Virus record (IMG/VR): IMGVR_UViG_3300009104_001101
Span: 1 to 29,201 of that record
DNA from: a virus
Length of the DNA: 29,201 bases
Reading direction: 5' to 3' (one strand)
Shown here: piece after piece, positions 7,212-16,650 of the stretch
Layout of the letters: every line of letters begins with the position of its first letter
Numbering within the stretch: position 1 is the stretch's first letter
Made by a program: the position numbers and the translations under genes
Notes under the pieces: model-generated
Told to the model about the DNA's origin: nothing
What the model saw: the letters and a program-made list of their open reading frames with translations, nothing else
The model's database searches: none

Positions 7212-8199
7212 GTATATAAGCCTATTTAACGAACTTCAAAAGCCGGATGATTTGGAAACCAATCCAAACGATAGAGTATTAGTGATTGATGGTTTGAACA
7301 CCTTTATAAGATGTTTCGCCGTTAATCCTTCTACTAATGACGATGGTATACACATCGGGGGGATTGTGGGATTCTTGAAATCCATTGGATACGCCATCAA
7401 GACTCATAGTCCGACCCGTTGTGTCATTGTCTTTGACGGAAAGGGTGGTTCTCAAAGAAGAAGAAAAATATTTCCGGATTACAAAGAAAAGCGTCGAGTA
7501 AATACAAGATTCAATAGAACAAATGATTTTTCTTCATTTGAAGATGAGCAACAATCTCTGAGAATGCAAATTACTCGATTGCTTGGCTACTTAAATACAT
7601 TGCCACTCACAACTTTAATGATAGAAAATGTTGAAGCTGATGATGTGATGGCTTATATAGCAAAAAGTGTATTAAAAGATAGTAAGATGATACTTATGTC
7701 TACTGATAAAGATTTTATACAATTAGTCGATGATAGGATTTCAGTTTGGAGTCCTACTAAGAAAAAAATGTATAATCCTGAAATGGTTTTTGATGAGTTT
7801 GGTATTCCATCACATAACTTTGTAATGTATAGAGTCGTTGACGGAGATAAAAGCGATTGTATTCCTGGAGTTAAGGGTTGGGGTAAGAAGACTCTGATTA
7901 AAAAAGTTCCATCGATATTAGAAGATAAGGTTATGACACCTCAAGATTTAATCGATAATGGTTTAGATGAAAATATAGTAAACTTGAATTATGATTTAAT
8001 GCAATTAGAAGATGTTGATATTAGTGGTACTTCTAAATTAAAGATTCAAAATATTGTAAATGAAAAAGTAGACCAATTAGTAAAAATCGATTTTCAAAAA
8101 ATGGTCATAGAAGATAAATTAAATTCAGCTTTTCCAAACTTAGATGTTTGGTTAGCAGAAACATTTAATAGAATAAATGTTATAGCGGGGAATCAATAA
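7198..8199 (+). CDS. rnh: T4 Rnh-type 5'-3' exonuclease/RNase H (333 aa)
   Basis: This is a FEN-family 5' nuclease like T4 RNase H, which removes lagging-strand RNA primers and adjoining DNA. Metal-binding acids are in place: D31 in VLVIDGLNTF, D80 in VIVFDGKGG, the EADD cluster at 146-149, D170 and D172 in MSTDKDFIQL, and DGDKSD near 215-220. A helix-hairpin-helix-like segment follows (IPGVKGWGKKTLIKK). The length is close to T4 Rnh (305). The start overlaps the end of uvsX, with no clear ribosome site, so translation probably depends on coupling. The next gene begins immediately after its stop. Confidence 0.92.
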   Translation: MPKNKYISLFNELQKPDDLETNPNDRVLVIDGLNTFIRCFAVNPSTNDDGIHIGGIVGFLKSIGYAIKTHSPTRCVIVFDGKGGSQRRRKIFPDYKEKRRVNTRFNRTNDFSSFEDEQQSLRMQITRLLGYLNTLPLTTLMIENVEADDVMAYIAKSVLKDSKMILMSTDKDFIQLVDDRISVWSPTKKKMYNPEMVFDEFGIPSHNFVMYRVVDGDKSDCIPGVKGWGKKTLIKKVPSILEDKVMTPQDLIDNGLDENIVNLNYDLMQLEDVDISGTSKLKIQNIVNEKVDQLVKIDFQKMVIEDKLNSAFPNLDVWLAETFNRINVIAGNQ

Positions 8200-9552
8200 A
8201 TGACAGATAAAGTTAGTTTACATCAGTATGGAAATTCTTTTCAAGCAAAACTAATAGCATCTCTCTTAACAAACCGACAATTTTTAGAACAAATTCAAGA
8301 TATACTTGAACCAAAATTCTTTGAATCAGATTCAAATAATTGGTTATGTAAAGAGATAAAAAAATATTTTAACAAGTATAAGAAGTTACCTACATTGGAT
8401 GCGTTAAAAGTAATAATTGATAATGATACCGAAGATATTTTAAGAGTATCCATTGTCGAGGATTTAAAAAATGCATTTAAACATTTCGAAGCAACTGATT
8501 TGGATTTTGTTCAAGAGAAAGCTTTAGATTTTTGCAAGAATCAAAAAATTAAAGATGCTATAGTAGTATCAGTAGATTTATTACAACAAGGTAATTATGA
8601 AGAGATTAAAAAACTTGTTGATGAGGCTTTGAAAGCTGGTACTGAACGAGATATAGGGCATGTTTATATGGAGCAGTTTGAGGATAGATATTTAGAATCA
8701 GCTCGAACAACTGTTAAAACGCCTTGGGAAGTTGTAAATGATTTAACAGATGGTGGATTAGGGCCAGGAGAACTTGGGGTTGTAGTAGCACCAGCAGGTA
8801 TTGGTAAATCTTGGGTTTTGCAAGCTATTGGAGCTGGAGCTATTAAAAATGGAATGTCGGTAGTTCACTATACATTGGAGTTAAATGAATCATATACAGG
8901 TTTGAGATACGATAGTATTTTTAGTGGATTTGCATCTCAAAATTTGAAATTTCATAAGGAAGAAGTAAAATCAAAACTTGATGACTTAGATGGAAATTTA
9001 GTTGTTAAGTATTATCCCACAAAAACTGCATCAGTTCAAACATTATCAGCACATTTACAGAGAATGATTACACTTGGTACAGAGGTTGATATGGTTATTT
9101 TGGATTATGGTGATTTATTAAGGGATGTGAATAATAATAAAGAAGTAAGACACGCACTTGGAAATATTTATGAAGATTTAAGGGGTTTAGCAGGTGAGTA
9201 CGAAATTCCCGTATGGACAGCTTCACAAGCTAATAGAAGTGCGTTAGAAGAGGATGTGATTCAAGCCGAGAAGGTAGCTGAATCATATCAAAAAGTAATG
9301 ACAGCAGATTTTGTGGTGTCGTTGAGTAGGAAAGTTGGTGATAAGATTGCTAATACAGGAAGATTTCATATTATAAAAAATAGATTTGGACCTGATGGAA
9401 TTACATTACCAGCAAAAGTAAATACTAATAATGGTTCAATTGACATTTATGATGGTAGTAGTCAAAATGGTCAAGAACAACAAGGTAAGATGAATAATCA
9501 GGAAGAGTATGTCAGAAAACAATTAGCACAAAAGTACAAAGATTTGGGCTAA
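8200..9552 (+). CDS. 41: Replicative DNA helicase gp41 (DnaB-like, 450 aa)
   Basis: This is a hexameric 5'-3' replicative helicase of the DnaB/gp41 family that moves on the lagging strand and partners with primase. Residues 1-150 form the helical N-terminal domain. The RecA-like motor carries Walker A APAGIGKS (197-204), LDYGD as Walker B (301-305), ASQANRSA as sensor region, and IIKNRFGPDG near 395 with the basic residues expected of a DnaB motif 4. The length is near T4 gp41 (475). It follows the exonuclease without a gap and ends the recombination/replication cluster. The primase gene (gp61) is not in this window. Confidence 0.94.
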   Translation: MTDKVSLHQYGNSFQAKLIASLLTNRQFLEQIQDILEPKFFESDSNNWLCKEIKKYFNKYKKLPTLDALKVIIDNDTEDILRVSIVEDLKNAFKHFEATDLDFVQEKALDFCKNQKIKDAIVVSVDLLQQGNYEEIKKLVDEALKAGTERDIGHVYMEQFEDRYLESARTTVKTPWEVVNDLTDGGLGPGELGVVVAPAGIGKSWVLQAIGAGAIKNGMSVVHYTLELNESYTGLRYDSIFSGFASQNLKFHKEEVKSKLDDLDGNLVVKYYPTKTASVQTLSAHLQRMITLGTEVDMVILDYGDLLRDVNNNKEVRHALGNIYEDLRGLAGEYEIPVWTASQANRSALEEDVIQAEKVAESYQKVMTADFVVSLSRKVGDKIANTGRFHIIKNRFGPDGITLPAKVNTNNGSIDIYDGSSQNGQEQQGKMNNQEEYVRKQLAQKYKDLG

Positions 9553-9578
9553 AAGTCATATATACGATATTTATATTC

Positions 9579-9593
9579 GGTTACAGAATAACC
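9579..9593 (+). promoter_or_regulatory. Small hairpin in the intergenic leader of the reductase gene
   Basis: GGTTA (9579-9583) and TAACC (9589-9593) form a 5-bp stem with a 5-base loop in the 88-base gap before the ribonucleotide reductase. No -35/-10 pair like the four clear promoters is visible. The gap is too short for a cobalamin riboswitch, so any regulation here is unresolved. Confidence 0.25.
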
Positions 9594-9640
9594 ACGCATA
9601 CATAATCCACTTTTTAAAATTTAAGATAGGAGAGTAAGAA

Positions 9641-11665
9641 ATGAAAAAGACGGCCTTCAAATTGTCGGATAAGTTTATAGACGGGTACAAAAGAAAAAGA
9701 GCACCATTTGGGTTCAATGGTCTCGGTGAGTTAGTATATATGAGAACCTATTCAAGATTAAAAGAAGATGGAAAAAATGAAATGTGGTGGGAAACTGTTA
9801 GGCGTGTTGTTGAGGGAACTTACAATATGCAAAACAAATGGATTAACTCACACGAATTAGGATGGAATGCGTGGCAAGCTCAACGAAGTGCCCAAGAGAT
9901 GTATGATAGAATATTCAATATGAAATTCTTACCTCCTGGTCGTGGATTGTGGTCAATGGGAACACCTATTACAGAAGAAAAAGGTATTTATGCAGCACTT
10001 AATAATTGTGCTTTTGTATCAACACAAAATTTAAAAGAAGATTTAGCAAAACCATTTTGTTTTTTAATGGATGCGAGTATGTTAGGAGTAGGTGTAGGAT
10101 TTGACACAAAAGGAGCAGAACAATTTGTAATTAGGGGGCCAAAAGAAGATAGAGATGTTGATACATATAATATACCTGATACAAGAGAAGGTTGGGTTGA
10201 ATCTGTAAGGCGTTTATTAGATTCATATTTTCTTGGTGTAGCACCAGTTCAGTTCAATTATGATGAAATTAGAGCGGCTGGAGAGCCTATTAAGGGATTT
10301 GGTGGAGTATCATCAGGACCTGAACCATTGAAGGATATACACGAAGATATACGAGCTTGTTTAGATGAGAATGTAGGAGAACCAATATCAGTAACAACAA
10401 TTGTAGATATAATGAATCTGATTGGTAAGTGTGTTGTAGCTGGTAATGTTAGACGAACAGCCGAGATTGTATTTGGAGACCCACATTCAGAAGAATATTT
10501 AAATTTAAAAAATTATGAAAAAAATCCACATAGAGAAACTTATGGTTGGACATCAAATAATTCTATATTTGCAGAACTTGGTATGGATTATACAGAAGCT
10601 TCTGAAAGAATTACAGACAATGGTGAACCTGGTTTCGCGTGGTTAGATAATATGAGAGAATATTCTCGTATGAGAAATGGTAGAGATAATAAAGACCATA
10701 GAGTAGCTGGTGGTAATCCTTGTTTGGAACAATCATTAGAATCATATGAGTTGTGTTGTCTTGTAGAAACATTTCCAAGTAATCACGATTCATTAGATGA
10801 TTATTTGAAAACTTTAAAATATGCATATTTATATGCTAAAACGGTTACATTAGGAAAAACACATTGGGCAGAAACAAATCGTGTAATGCTTAGGAATAGA
10901 AGAATAGGTTGTTCAGTTAGTGGTATAGCTCAATTCGTATCAGCTCCTGGTGGTATTCACAAATTAAGAACTTGGTTAGAAGCTGGATACGACCACATTC
11001 AGGAATTGGATAAACAATATTCTGATTGGATGGCAATTCCTCGTAGTGTCAAGACTACATCAGTAAAACCAAGTGGAACAGTTTCTCTATTAGCTGGAGC
11101 AACTCCTGGACTACATTATCCAGAATCTAAATACTATATTAGAAGAATTAGACTATCAGTAAATTCACCACTATTAAAACCTTTAGAAAAAGCTGGATAC
11201 AAAATCGAACCGGCATTTGGTAGTGAAGATTCTACGGTTGTAGTAGAAGTTCCTGTTGATGTTGGTGAAGGTGTTAGAACTCTTAGTCAGGTTCCGATGT
11301 GGGAGCAGTTATCCTTAGCTGCATTTATGCAAAAGTATTGGGCAGATAATCAAGTTTCTTGTACGGTCACATTTGACCCAGAAACAGAAGGCCCTCAAAT
11401 ACCATATGCATTAAATTATTTCCAATATCAATTAAAAGGTATTTCTCTATTACCAAAAACAGAAATGGGAGCTTATAGACAAATGCCTTACGAGGAAATC
11501 ACACAAAAAGAATATGATAAAATGGTTAAAAAATTAGGTTTCTTATCATTCAGACAAGTTAAGGGTAATGAAGCAGAAGTTGAAAAATTCTGTAATAATG
11601 ATACCTGTGAAATTGATTTTGAAGAAATAAAAGAAACACAAGAAGAAAAAACAGAAGTTATATAA
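9641..11665 (+). CDS. nrdJ: Adenosylcobalamin-dependent ribonucleotide reductase, class II monomeric (674 aa)
   Basis: This enzyme reduces ribonucleotides to deoxyribonucleotides with adenosylcobalamin, needing no second subunit and no oxygen. It follows the Lactobacillus RTPR pattern: LPPGRGLWSMG, then NNCAFVS with C123 (redox pair), then GGNPCLEQSLESYELC. That block gives the thiyl Cys C361, catalytic E363 and redox C372 at exactly the RTPR spacing. C651 and C656 (CNNDTC) near the tail match the C-terminal pair that re-reduces the active site. It is somewhat shorter than RTPR (739). The start has AGGAGAG upstream. T4 uses class I NrdAB instead, so dNTP supply here depends on B12. It is followed directly by promoter P3. 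Confidence 0.95.
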   Translation: MKKTAFKLSDKFIDGYKRKRAPFGFNGLGELVYMRTYSRLKEDGKNEMWWETVRRVVEGTYNMQNKWINSHELGWNAWQAQRSAQEMYDRIFNMKFLPPGRGLWSMGTPITEEKGIYAALNNCAFVSTQNLKEDLAKPFCFLMDASMLGVGVGFDTKGAEQFVIRGPKEDRDVDTYNIPDTREGWVESVRRLLDSYFLGVAPVQFNYDEIRAAGEPIKGFGGVSSGPEPLKDIHEDIRACLDENVGEPISVTTIVDIMNLIGKCVVAGNVRRTAEIVFGDPHSEEYLNLKNYEKNPHRETYGWTSNNSIFAELGMDYTEASERITDNGEPGFAWLDNMREYSRMRNGRDNKDHRVAGGNPCLEQSLESYELCCLVETFPSNHDSLDDYLKTLKYAYLYAKTVTLGKTHWAETNRVMLRNRRIGCSVSGIAQFVSAPGGIHKLRTWLEAGYDHIQELDKQYSDWMAIPRSVKTTSVKPSGTVSLLAGATPGLHYPESKYYIRRIRLSVNSPLLKPLEKAGYKIEPAFGSEDSTVVVEVPVDVGEGVRTLSQVPMWEQLSLAAFMQKYWADNQVSCTVTFDPETEGPQIPYALNYFQYQLKGISLLPKTEMGAYRQMPYEEITQKEYDKMVKKLGFLSFRQVKGNEAEVEKFCNNDTCEIDFEEIKETQEEKTEVI

Positions 11666-11667
11666 AA

Positions 11668-11702
11668 AGCTCTTGACTTATATAGTTGAAAGCTTGTATA
11701 TT
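11668..11702 (+). promoter_or_regulatory. Sigma70-type promoter P3 with AGCTC box
   Basis: AGCTC (11668-11672), -35 TTGACT (11673-11678), an 18-base spacer containing AGCT (11691-11694), and -10 TATATT (11697-11702). It lies in the 59-base gap between the reductase and the first glycosyltransferase and probably drives the polymerase/clamp-loader/glutamine synthetase operon. Confidence 0.8.
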
Positions 11703-11710
11703 AAGATACT

Positions 11711-11724
11711 AAAAAGGGTTACAT
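11711..11724 (+). promoter_or_regulatory. AAAGGTTAT-type leader before a glycosyltransferase
   Basis: AAAAAGGGTTACAT directly precedes the ATG at 11725. Nearly the same sequence precedes three other glycosyltransferase starts (19846, 24781, 28875). It lacks the AGGAG found at most other genes here, so it may be a special or weak ribosome site. Confidence 0.45.
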
Positions 11725-13203
11725 ATGAACAAATTATATGAAAAATATGGCAATCATCCATTCTACGGGAGAAGAATCCTGCATGTTAATTCTCCTGTAA
11801 GGTGGAAAAGTAAAAAATATTTACATCATTTATGTGCAAATTATAAAGTTATGGATAAAACAGTTAATTGGTTACCAATGTGTCATCATTATGTTTTAGT
11901 TCCACCTCATAATACAATTCCAAATGATAGACCTAATGTTACTTTGATTCCATTTAATTATGCAGGAAGTGTACTATTTAATCGTGGTTGGTTTAATAGT
12001 AAGGAATTTTTAAATTCAGTAGATTTCAGTAAATTGGATATTGATTTTATATTCAATCATCAACCTGAACTGATGTATAATGTATTGAATGCTACAATGA
12101 CAGATAGATATGGTGGTTCAGCAGATAGTTTTATATTCTTTCATTGGGTTGATAGTCCACAATCAAAACCATCGGGTGATTTTCCAGATGGATTTATGCG
12201 TCAGTTAGAAGCTATGAATCTAGCTACTAAAACTTATTTTCATTGTGACGCTTCACTTGATTACTTAAAATCTAATTTTAAAAAGGAAAGACCAGTTCTT
12301 GGAATTAATGACAATTTCTGTAAAGAAAAAATAAGTAGTTTTCCACTATCAGCTGATGGATTTCCTGATTCAATGCCCTTTGAATTACCTGATAAAAAGA
12401 TTTTAGTATTTAATCATAGATGGGCTAAGACAACTGGTGTTGAAAAATTAGTTAGTTATACAAAAGACTTAGATGAGGATTGGTTGATTTGGATTACTGA
12501 TAGAAATGCAAGAAAACCAAAAGCAGGTAAACCAGCTCCTGAAGCTTTTAAAGACCACAAATGTGGTTTAAGAATTGAAGGATTGGAAAGAAGTCAATAT
12601 AGATATTTGATTGAGAATTGTTATGCTACATTATGTTTCGTAGACAAATATATGACTTGGAATTTATCTGTCCAAGATGGTATACATTTGGGAACACCAA
12701 CGATAGTTTATGACCATCCTGTAGAAAAGTATGTTCTTGGTGAGAATTATCCTTATATGTTTAAAAACAAAAAAGAGTTTGTTGAGATGTTGGATAAAGT
12801 TGATAATGACAGAGATACTTTTGATTGGACATTACCTGAACACGATAAAGCGTTTAAAGAAAATTTATTTAAAGATATACAAGAAGCTATTGATAATAAA
12901 CCAAGTCGTGATTGTGGTGACGGCCCTAAATGGTTATGGCATATCCTTCAAGGAAATAGTTACAAGAAAAATATTTTATATAATACTCATCCTAATTTAT
13001 ATCTAAGTAATGTTTGGGAGTGGATAAGATTGTATTGTATGGAGCGTGGTATTGTAGATGACCCATTAAGTAAATATACAAAACTTACTATTCCTGATGA
13101 TGAGGTTAGAGAAGCAATAGAAAAAGAATTAAATGGGTTAGATTTGAAAGAATCTAAAAAAGACCCTAAGTTTTCAGTATCAACAGAAAAATCATTTTGG
13201 TAA
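11725..13203 (+). CDS. GT-B-like glycosyltransferase, paralogue 1 (492 aa)
   Basis: The product resembles a GT-B-fold glycosyltransferase. The second half has KILVFNHRWAKTTG, typical of the start of the nucleotide-sugar-binding domain, and WNLSVQDGIHLGTPTIVYD followed by a stretch like YPYMFKNKKEFVEML, as in group 1 transferases. The protein at 19846 is clearly a paralogue, sharing GRR(I/V)LH, LPMCHHYV, FHWVD and WNLSVQDG. Acceptor and sugar are unknown; candidates are modified DNA bases or host/virion glycans. No base hydroxymethylase gene is visible here. It is the first gene after promoter P3 and is followed after 6 bases by gp43. Confidence 0.7.
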   Translation: MNKLYEKYGNHPFYGRRILHVNSPVRWKSKKYLHHLCANYKVMDKTVNWLPMCHHYVLVPPHNTIPNDRPNVTLIPFNYAGSVLFNRGWFNSKEFLNSVDFSKLDIDFIFNHQPELMYNVLNATMTDRYGGSADSFIFFHWVDSPQSKPSGDFPDGFMRQLEAMNLATKTYFHCDASLDYLKSNFKKERPVLGINDNFCKEKISSFPLSADGFPDSMPFELPDKKILVFNHRWAKTTGVEKLVSYTKDLDEDWLIWITDRNARKPKAGKPAPEAFKDHKCGLRIEGLERSQYRYLIENCYATLCFVDKYMTWNLSVQDGIHLGTPTIVYDHPVEKYVLGENYPYMFKNKKEFVEMLDKVDNDRDTFDWTLPEHDKAFKENLFKDIQEAIDNKPSRDCGDGPKWLWHILQGNSYKKNILYNTHPNLYLSNVWEWIRLYCMERGIVDDPLSKYTKLTIPDDEVREAIEKELNGLDLKESKKDPKFSVSTEKSFW

Positions 13204-13209
13204 AATAAT

Positions 13210-15735
13210 ATGTATCAGAACATTTATATTCAAAGAGAAAAAGGTCAGAGAGCAACTGTTCATCTATGGGATGACCAAAAAGGTTATTATAGTTTTCCAT
13301 ATAAGAATTATGCATATAAAAAAGATACAGGTGGAATGTATGTTTCTTTGTCTGGTGAAAAATTAAAAAAAGTAGCTCGTTGGGAAGATGAGGATTTGAA
13401 AAAAGGACTTATTTATGAGTCTGATGTTCCTATGGAGACACGAGTTCTAATTGATACATATGGGAGTATAGATGAGCCTTCCAAAGGAATATGTACAATG
13501 TTTTTTGATATTGAGGTTGAGGTTACTGATGGATTTCCTGACCCATTAAAAGCTGAGAATAAGATTACATCAATAGCATTATATGATTCAATAACAAAAC
13601 AATATACTGCATTGGTTTTAGACCCCGATGGTAAAGTTAATCCACCAACAGAAGAGGGTGTTAATATAGAATCATTTTATTCAGAAGAAGAACTATTACA
13701 AACTTTTTGTAGAAAATATCAAGAGATTAGACCACATATTATAACTGGTTGGAATAGTGATAAGTTTGATATTCCATATCTTTATAATAGATTAATTAGA
13801 GTACTTGGTTTTGAATTTGCAAATACACTTTCACAACTTGGTAAAGTACGATTTAATGAGAGACAAGAGCGTTATAAAATAGCTGGAGTATCTTCACTTG
13901 ACTATTTGAGACTATATAAGAATTTTACATTTAAAGAACAAGCTTCATATCGTTTAGATGCAATTGGTGAGGTTGAAGTTGGTATGAAAAAAATTGAATA
14001 TGATGGAAGTCTTATGGATTTATATGACGATGATATTAATAAGTTTGTTGAGTATAATATTCGTGATGTAAAGATTGTTGTAGCTCTTGATGAGAAGCTT
14101 AAGATGATTGAGTTGGTTCGTGGTTTATCTCATATGTGTCATATTCCATATGAGGAAATTTATTTCTCTTCACGATATTTAGAAGGTGCTATTCTAACAC
14201 ACCTACGAAAGATTGAAGTTGTAGCTCCAAACAAACCATTAAGAAAAAAGGGTGAAGAGATTGAATATGAAAAGTTTAGTGGAGCATATGTTAAAGACCC
14301 AAAAGCTGGTAGACACGAATGGGTTTATGACTTGGATGTAACATCTATGTATCCGAGTATTATTATGAGTCTCAATATTTCGCCTGAAACAAAGGTTGGT
14401 CGTTTAGAGGGTTGGGATGCGAAAGAATTTTTAGATAAAGATTTACAAAAAACTTATACTCTTTGGTTTAATGACAAAGAGTTAGGAAAACACACAGCTT
14501 CTGAAATTAGAAGTTTATTAGAAAAGAACAAAATATCGATAGCTTCGAATGGTGTAATGTATAACACGGAAAGACCTGGATTGATGCCTACGCTATTAGA
14601 TACTTGGTTTAATGCTCGTGTTGAATTTAGAAAGCTTGCTAAAGAAGCGGCTGATAGAGGAGATGATGAGAAGTATGAGTATTTCAATCGAAGACAATAC
14701 ATACAAAAAGTGGTATTAAATTCACTTTATGGTGTATTGGGATTATCGGTGTTCAGATTCTATGACTTGGATAATGCAGAAGCTACGACATTGACTGGTC
14801 AACATTTTATCAAATTTTCTCAACAGATGTCTAATCTCTATTACAATAAGAAATTAGGAACTACTGATGAGGACTATTGTATTTATATTGATACAGATTC
14901 GTTATTTTATCCCTCAATACCAATAATAGAACATAAATACAAAGACTTTGATAAAATGGATGACGAGTTTATGTCAGAGAAGACTATTGAAGTAGCTGGT
15001 GAACTTCAAGATTTCTTAAACAAATCATATGACAGATATGCTAAGATGTTTTTGAATCTTGATGAGCATAGATTTAATATCAAGCAAGAGGTTGTAGCAA
15101 AGAGTGGAGTGTGGATTACAAAAAAACGATATGGGCAATGGATTATTAGGGATGCAGGAGTGGTCGTTAATAAGCTTGATATTAAAGGATTGGATATTAT
15201 TAGGTCAAACTTTCCAGAAGCATTTAGAGACTATATGAAAGAGTTCTTAATGGATATTCTGAAAAATGAACCAAAGGATGCGATTGATAAACGATATATG
15301 GATTTTAAATCCGATTTAACTAATTTACCAGTTACTACAATAGCTCAACCAACAAGTGTTAAGAACATATCAAAGTATACGGATAAAGAAGGTAGTAGAT
15401 TCAATAGAGCTATGAAAGGAACACCAGTGCATGTTAAGTCTGCACTGAATTATAATGATTTCTTGGAACATAATAATTTAGAAAAGAAACACGAATCAAT
15501 AGCTAATGGTTCAAAAATTAAATGGGTATATTTGAAACAAAATCCATATGGAATGCATACTATGGGTTTCAAGGGTTATGATGACCCAACAGAAGTTATG
15601 GATTATTTAGCAAAGTATATTGATACTGATAAAATGTTCAAAGGAGCTTTGGAAAAGAAAGTTGATATGTTTTATCAAGCTATGAAATGGTCACAACCAG
15701 TTGATGTGACAAAAACTTTAGACAGATTTTTTTAA
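13210..15735 (+). CDS. 43: DNA polymerase gp43, family B (841 aa)
   Basis: This is the replicative polymerase with proofreading exonuclease. The exonuclease site includes D100 and E102 in FFDIEVEV, and ITGWNSDKFDIPYL is exo motif II. Polymerase motif A is YDLDVTSMYPSIIMSLN (around 374), motif B is KVVLNSLYGVLGL, and motif C is YIDTDSLF (D561, D563). All catalytic acids are present, and the length is close to T4 gp43 (898). The C terminus ends TLDRFF, a plausible clamp-binding tail like those by which T4-type polymerases hold gp45. The clamp gene follows 28 bases later. No intein or homing endonuclease interrupts the gene. Confidence 0.97.
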   Translation: MYQNIYIQREKGQRATVHLWDDQKGYYSFPYKNYAYKKDTGGMYVSLSGEKLKKVARWEDEDLKKGLIYESDVPMETRVLIDTYGSIDEPSKGICTMFFDIEVEVTDGFPDPLKAENKITSIALYDSITKQYTALVLDPDGKVNPPTEEGVNIESFYSEEELLQTFCRKYQEIRPHIITGWNSDKFDIPYLYNRLIRVLGFEFANTLSQLGKVRFNERQERYKIAGVSSLDYLRLYKNFTFKEQASYRLDAIGEVEVGMKKIEYDGSLMDLYDDDINKFVEYNIRDVKIVVALDEKLKMIELVRGLSHMCHIPYEEIYFSSRYLEGAILTHLRKIEVVAPNKPLRKKGEEIEYEKFSGAYVKDPKAGRHEWVYDLDVTSMYPSIIMSLNISPETKVGRLEGWDAKEFLDKDLQKTYTLWFNDKELGKHTASEIRSLLEKNKISIASNGVMYNTERPGLMPTLLDTWFNARVEFRKLAKEAADRGDDEKYEYFNRRQYIQKVVLNSLYGVLGLSVFRFYDLDNAEATTLTGQHFIKFSQQMSNLYYNKKLGTTDEDYCIYIDTDSLFYPSIPIIEHKYKDFDKMDDEFMSEKTIEVAGELQDFLNKSYDRYAKMFLNLDEHRFNIKQEVVAKSGVWITKKRYGQWIIRDAGVVVNKLDIKGLDIIRSNFPEAFRDYMKEFLMDILKNEPKDAIDKRYMDFKSDLTNLPVTTIAQPTSVKNISKYTDKEGSRFNRAMKGTPVHVKSALNYNDFLEHNNLEKKHESIANGSKIKWVYLKQNPYGMHTMGFKGYDDPTEVMDYLAKYIDTDKMFKGALEKKVDMFYQAMKWSQPVDVTKTLDRFF

Positions 15736-15763
15736 ACTTAAACTTATATAATAGGAGATAACA

Positions 15764-16480
15764 ATGGCAGTAAAAAATAATTCACTTGGAAGATTTATTA
15801 GTAAATATCACCTTGAAAGTGCGGTAGCATCTTCTAAGTGGAAATTGAACAATGAAACACTTTCCGCACGATTTATGACGGAAGATAGGACTTTACTTGG
15901 TGAACTTAAACTAAAGAATTTCAAATGTGATTCTATAGATGGTGAGACATTAGGTATTTATAATACAGAGCAGTTAGTTAAATTGTTAGGTGTTTTGGAT
16001 GATGATGTTGAGATAAAATATAATTTTCCTTATCTACATATTCAAGATTCAAAATCTAAAGTATCTTATGTATTAAGTGATTTATCTATAATACCAGATG
16101 CACCAGCTATGAAAGTACAACCAACTTTTGAAACAGAACTTGAGATGGATATGAATTTTAGAAATAAATTTGTAAAAGGTAAGGGTGCTTTAGCAGATGT
16201 TGAAACTTTCACATTGGTAAAAAATGGTTCAGCGGATACACTTAACGCAGTGATTGGTCACTCATCCATTGCTACAAATAATTGTACAATACCTGTTAAA
16301 ACAAATAATCCTGATGTAGGGTTAGTTAGTTTTAATGCTAAATACTTAAAATCTATATTCACAGCTAATAGAGATGCTAAAGAATGTACTATGAAAGTTA
16401 GTTCTGATGGTTTAGCAAGATTAAATTTTAAAGCTGATGATTTTGAAGTTGAGTACAATATGGTAGCAGTTCAAAATTAG
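15764..16480 (+). CDS. 45: Sliding clamp gp45 (238 aa)
   Basis: This is the T4-type trimeric processivity clamp. The call rests on length (T4 gp45 is 228), on position between gp43 and gp44/62, and on clamp-like content: two repeated lobes of mixed strands, acidic overall, with segments such as LSDLSIIPDAPAM in the linker area and SFNAKYLKSIF in the second lobe. The start follows AGGAGATAAC. In T4, gp45 also links replication to late transcription, so it may serve that role here. A 53-aa membrane peptide starts 8 bases after its stop. Confidence 0.88.
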   Translation: MAVKNNSLGRFISKYHLESAVASSKWKLNNETLSARFMTEDRTLLGELKLKNFKCDSIDGETLGIYNTEQLVKLLGVLDDDVEIKYNFPYLHIQDSKSKVSYVLSDLSIIPDAPAMKVQPTFETELEMDMNFRNKFVKGKGALADVETFTLVKNGSADTLNAVIGHSSIATNNCTIPVKTNNPDVGLVSFNAKYLKSIFTANRDAKECTMKVSSDGLARLNFKADDFEVEYNMVAVQN

Positions 16481-16488
16481 GAGACATT

Positions 16489-16650
16489 ATGGAAAATACA
16501 AGAATGGTAGATGAGACTGGAACTAAATGGAAATATATTCTATTGGTAGGTGCAGGTTCTTACTTTGCACATTCACTATGGGGTTTATTTACAGAAGTTA
16601 TGACTCATCGATTTAAACATTGGAGAAGAGGAGAGGGATGGAACGACTAA
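16489..16650 (+). CDS. 53-aa single-membrane-span peptide between gp45 and gp44
   Basis: This short ORF starts at an ATG preceded by AGGAGACATT and ends inside the first codons of gp44, overlapping by 13 bases. The peptide has a polar N terminus, a hydrophobic stretch from about 16 to 38 (KYILLVGAGSYFAHSLWGLF), and a basic C terminus (RFKHWRRGEG), consistent with one membrane span. The gp44 ribosome site lies inside it, so it would help couple clamp and clamp-loader translation. I recognise no family. Confidence 0.65.
   Translation: MENTRMVDETGTKWKYILLVGAGSYFAHSLWGLFTEVMTHRFKHWRRGEGWND

Noticed and set aside
9553-9640. Possible cobalamin riboswitch before the B12-dependent reductase
   Set aside because: The gap is only 88 bases and shows no B12-box-like conserved core or long multi-stem structure.
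12731-13006. 91-aa frame inside the first glycosyltransferase gene
   Set aside because: It is a different frame of a well-supported gene, with no ribosome site and low-complexity Ile/Leu/Lys content typical of an AT-rich shadow.
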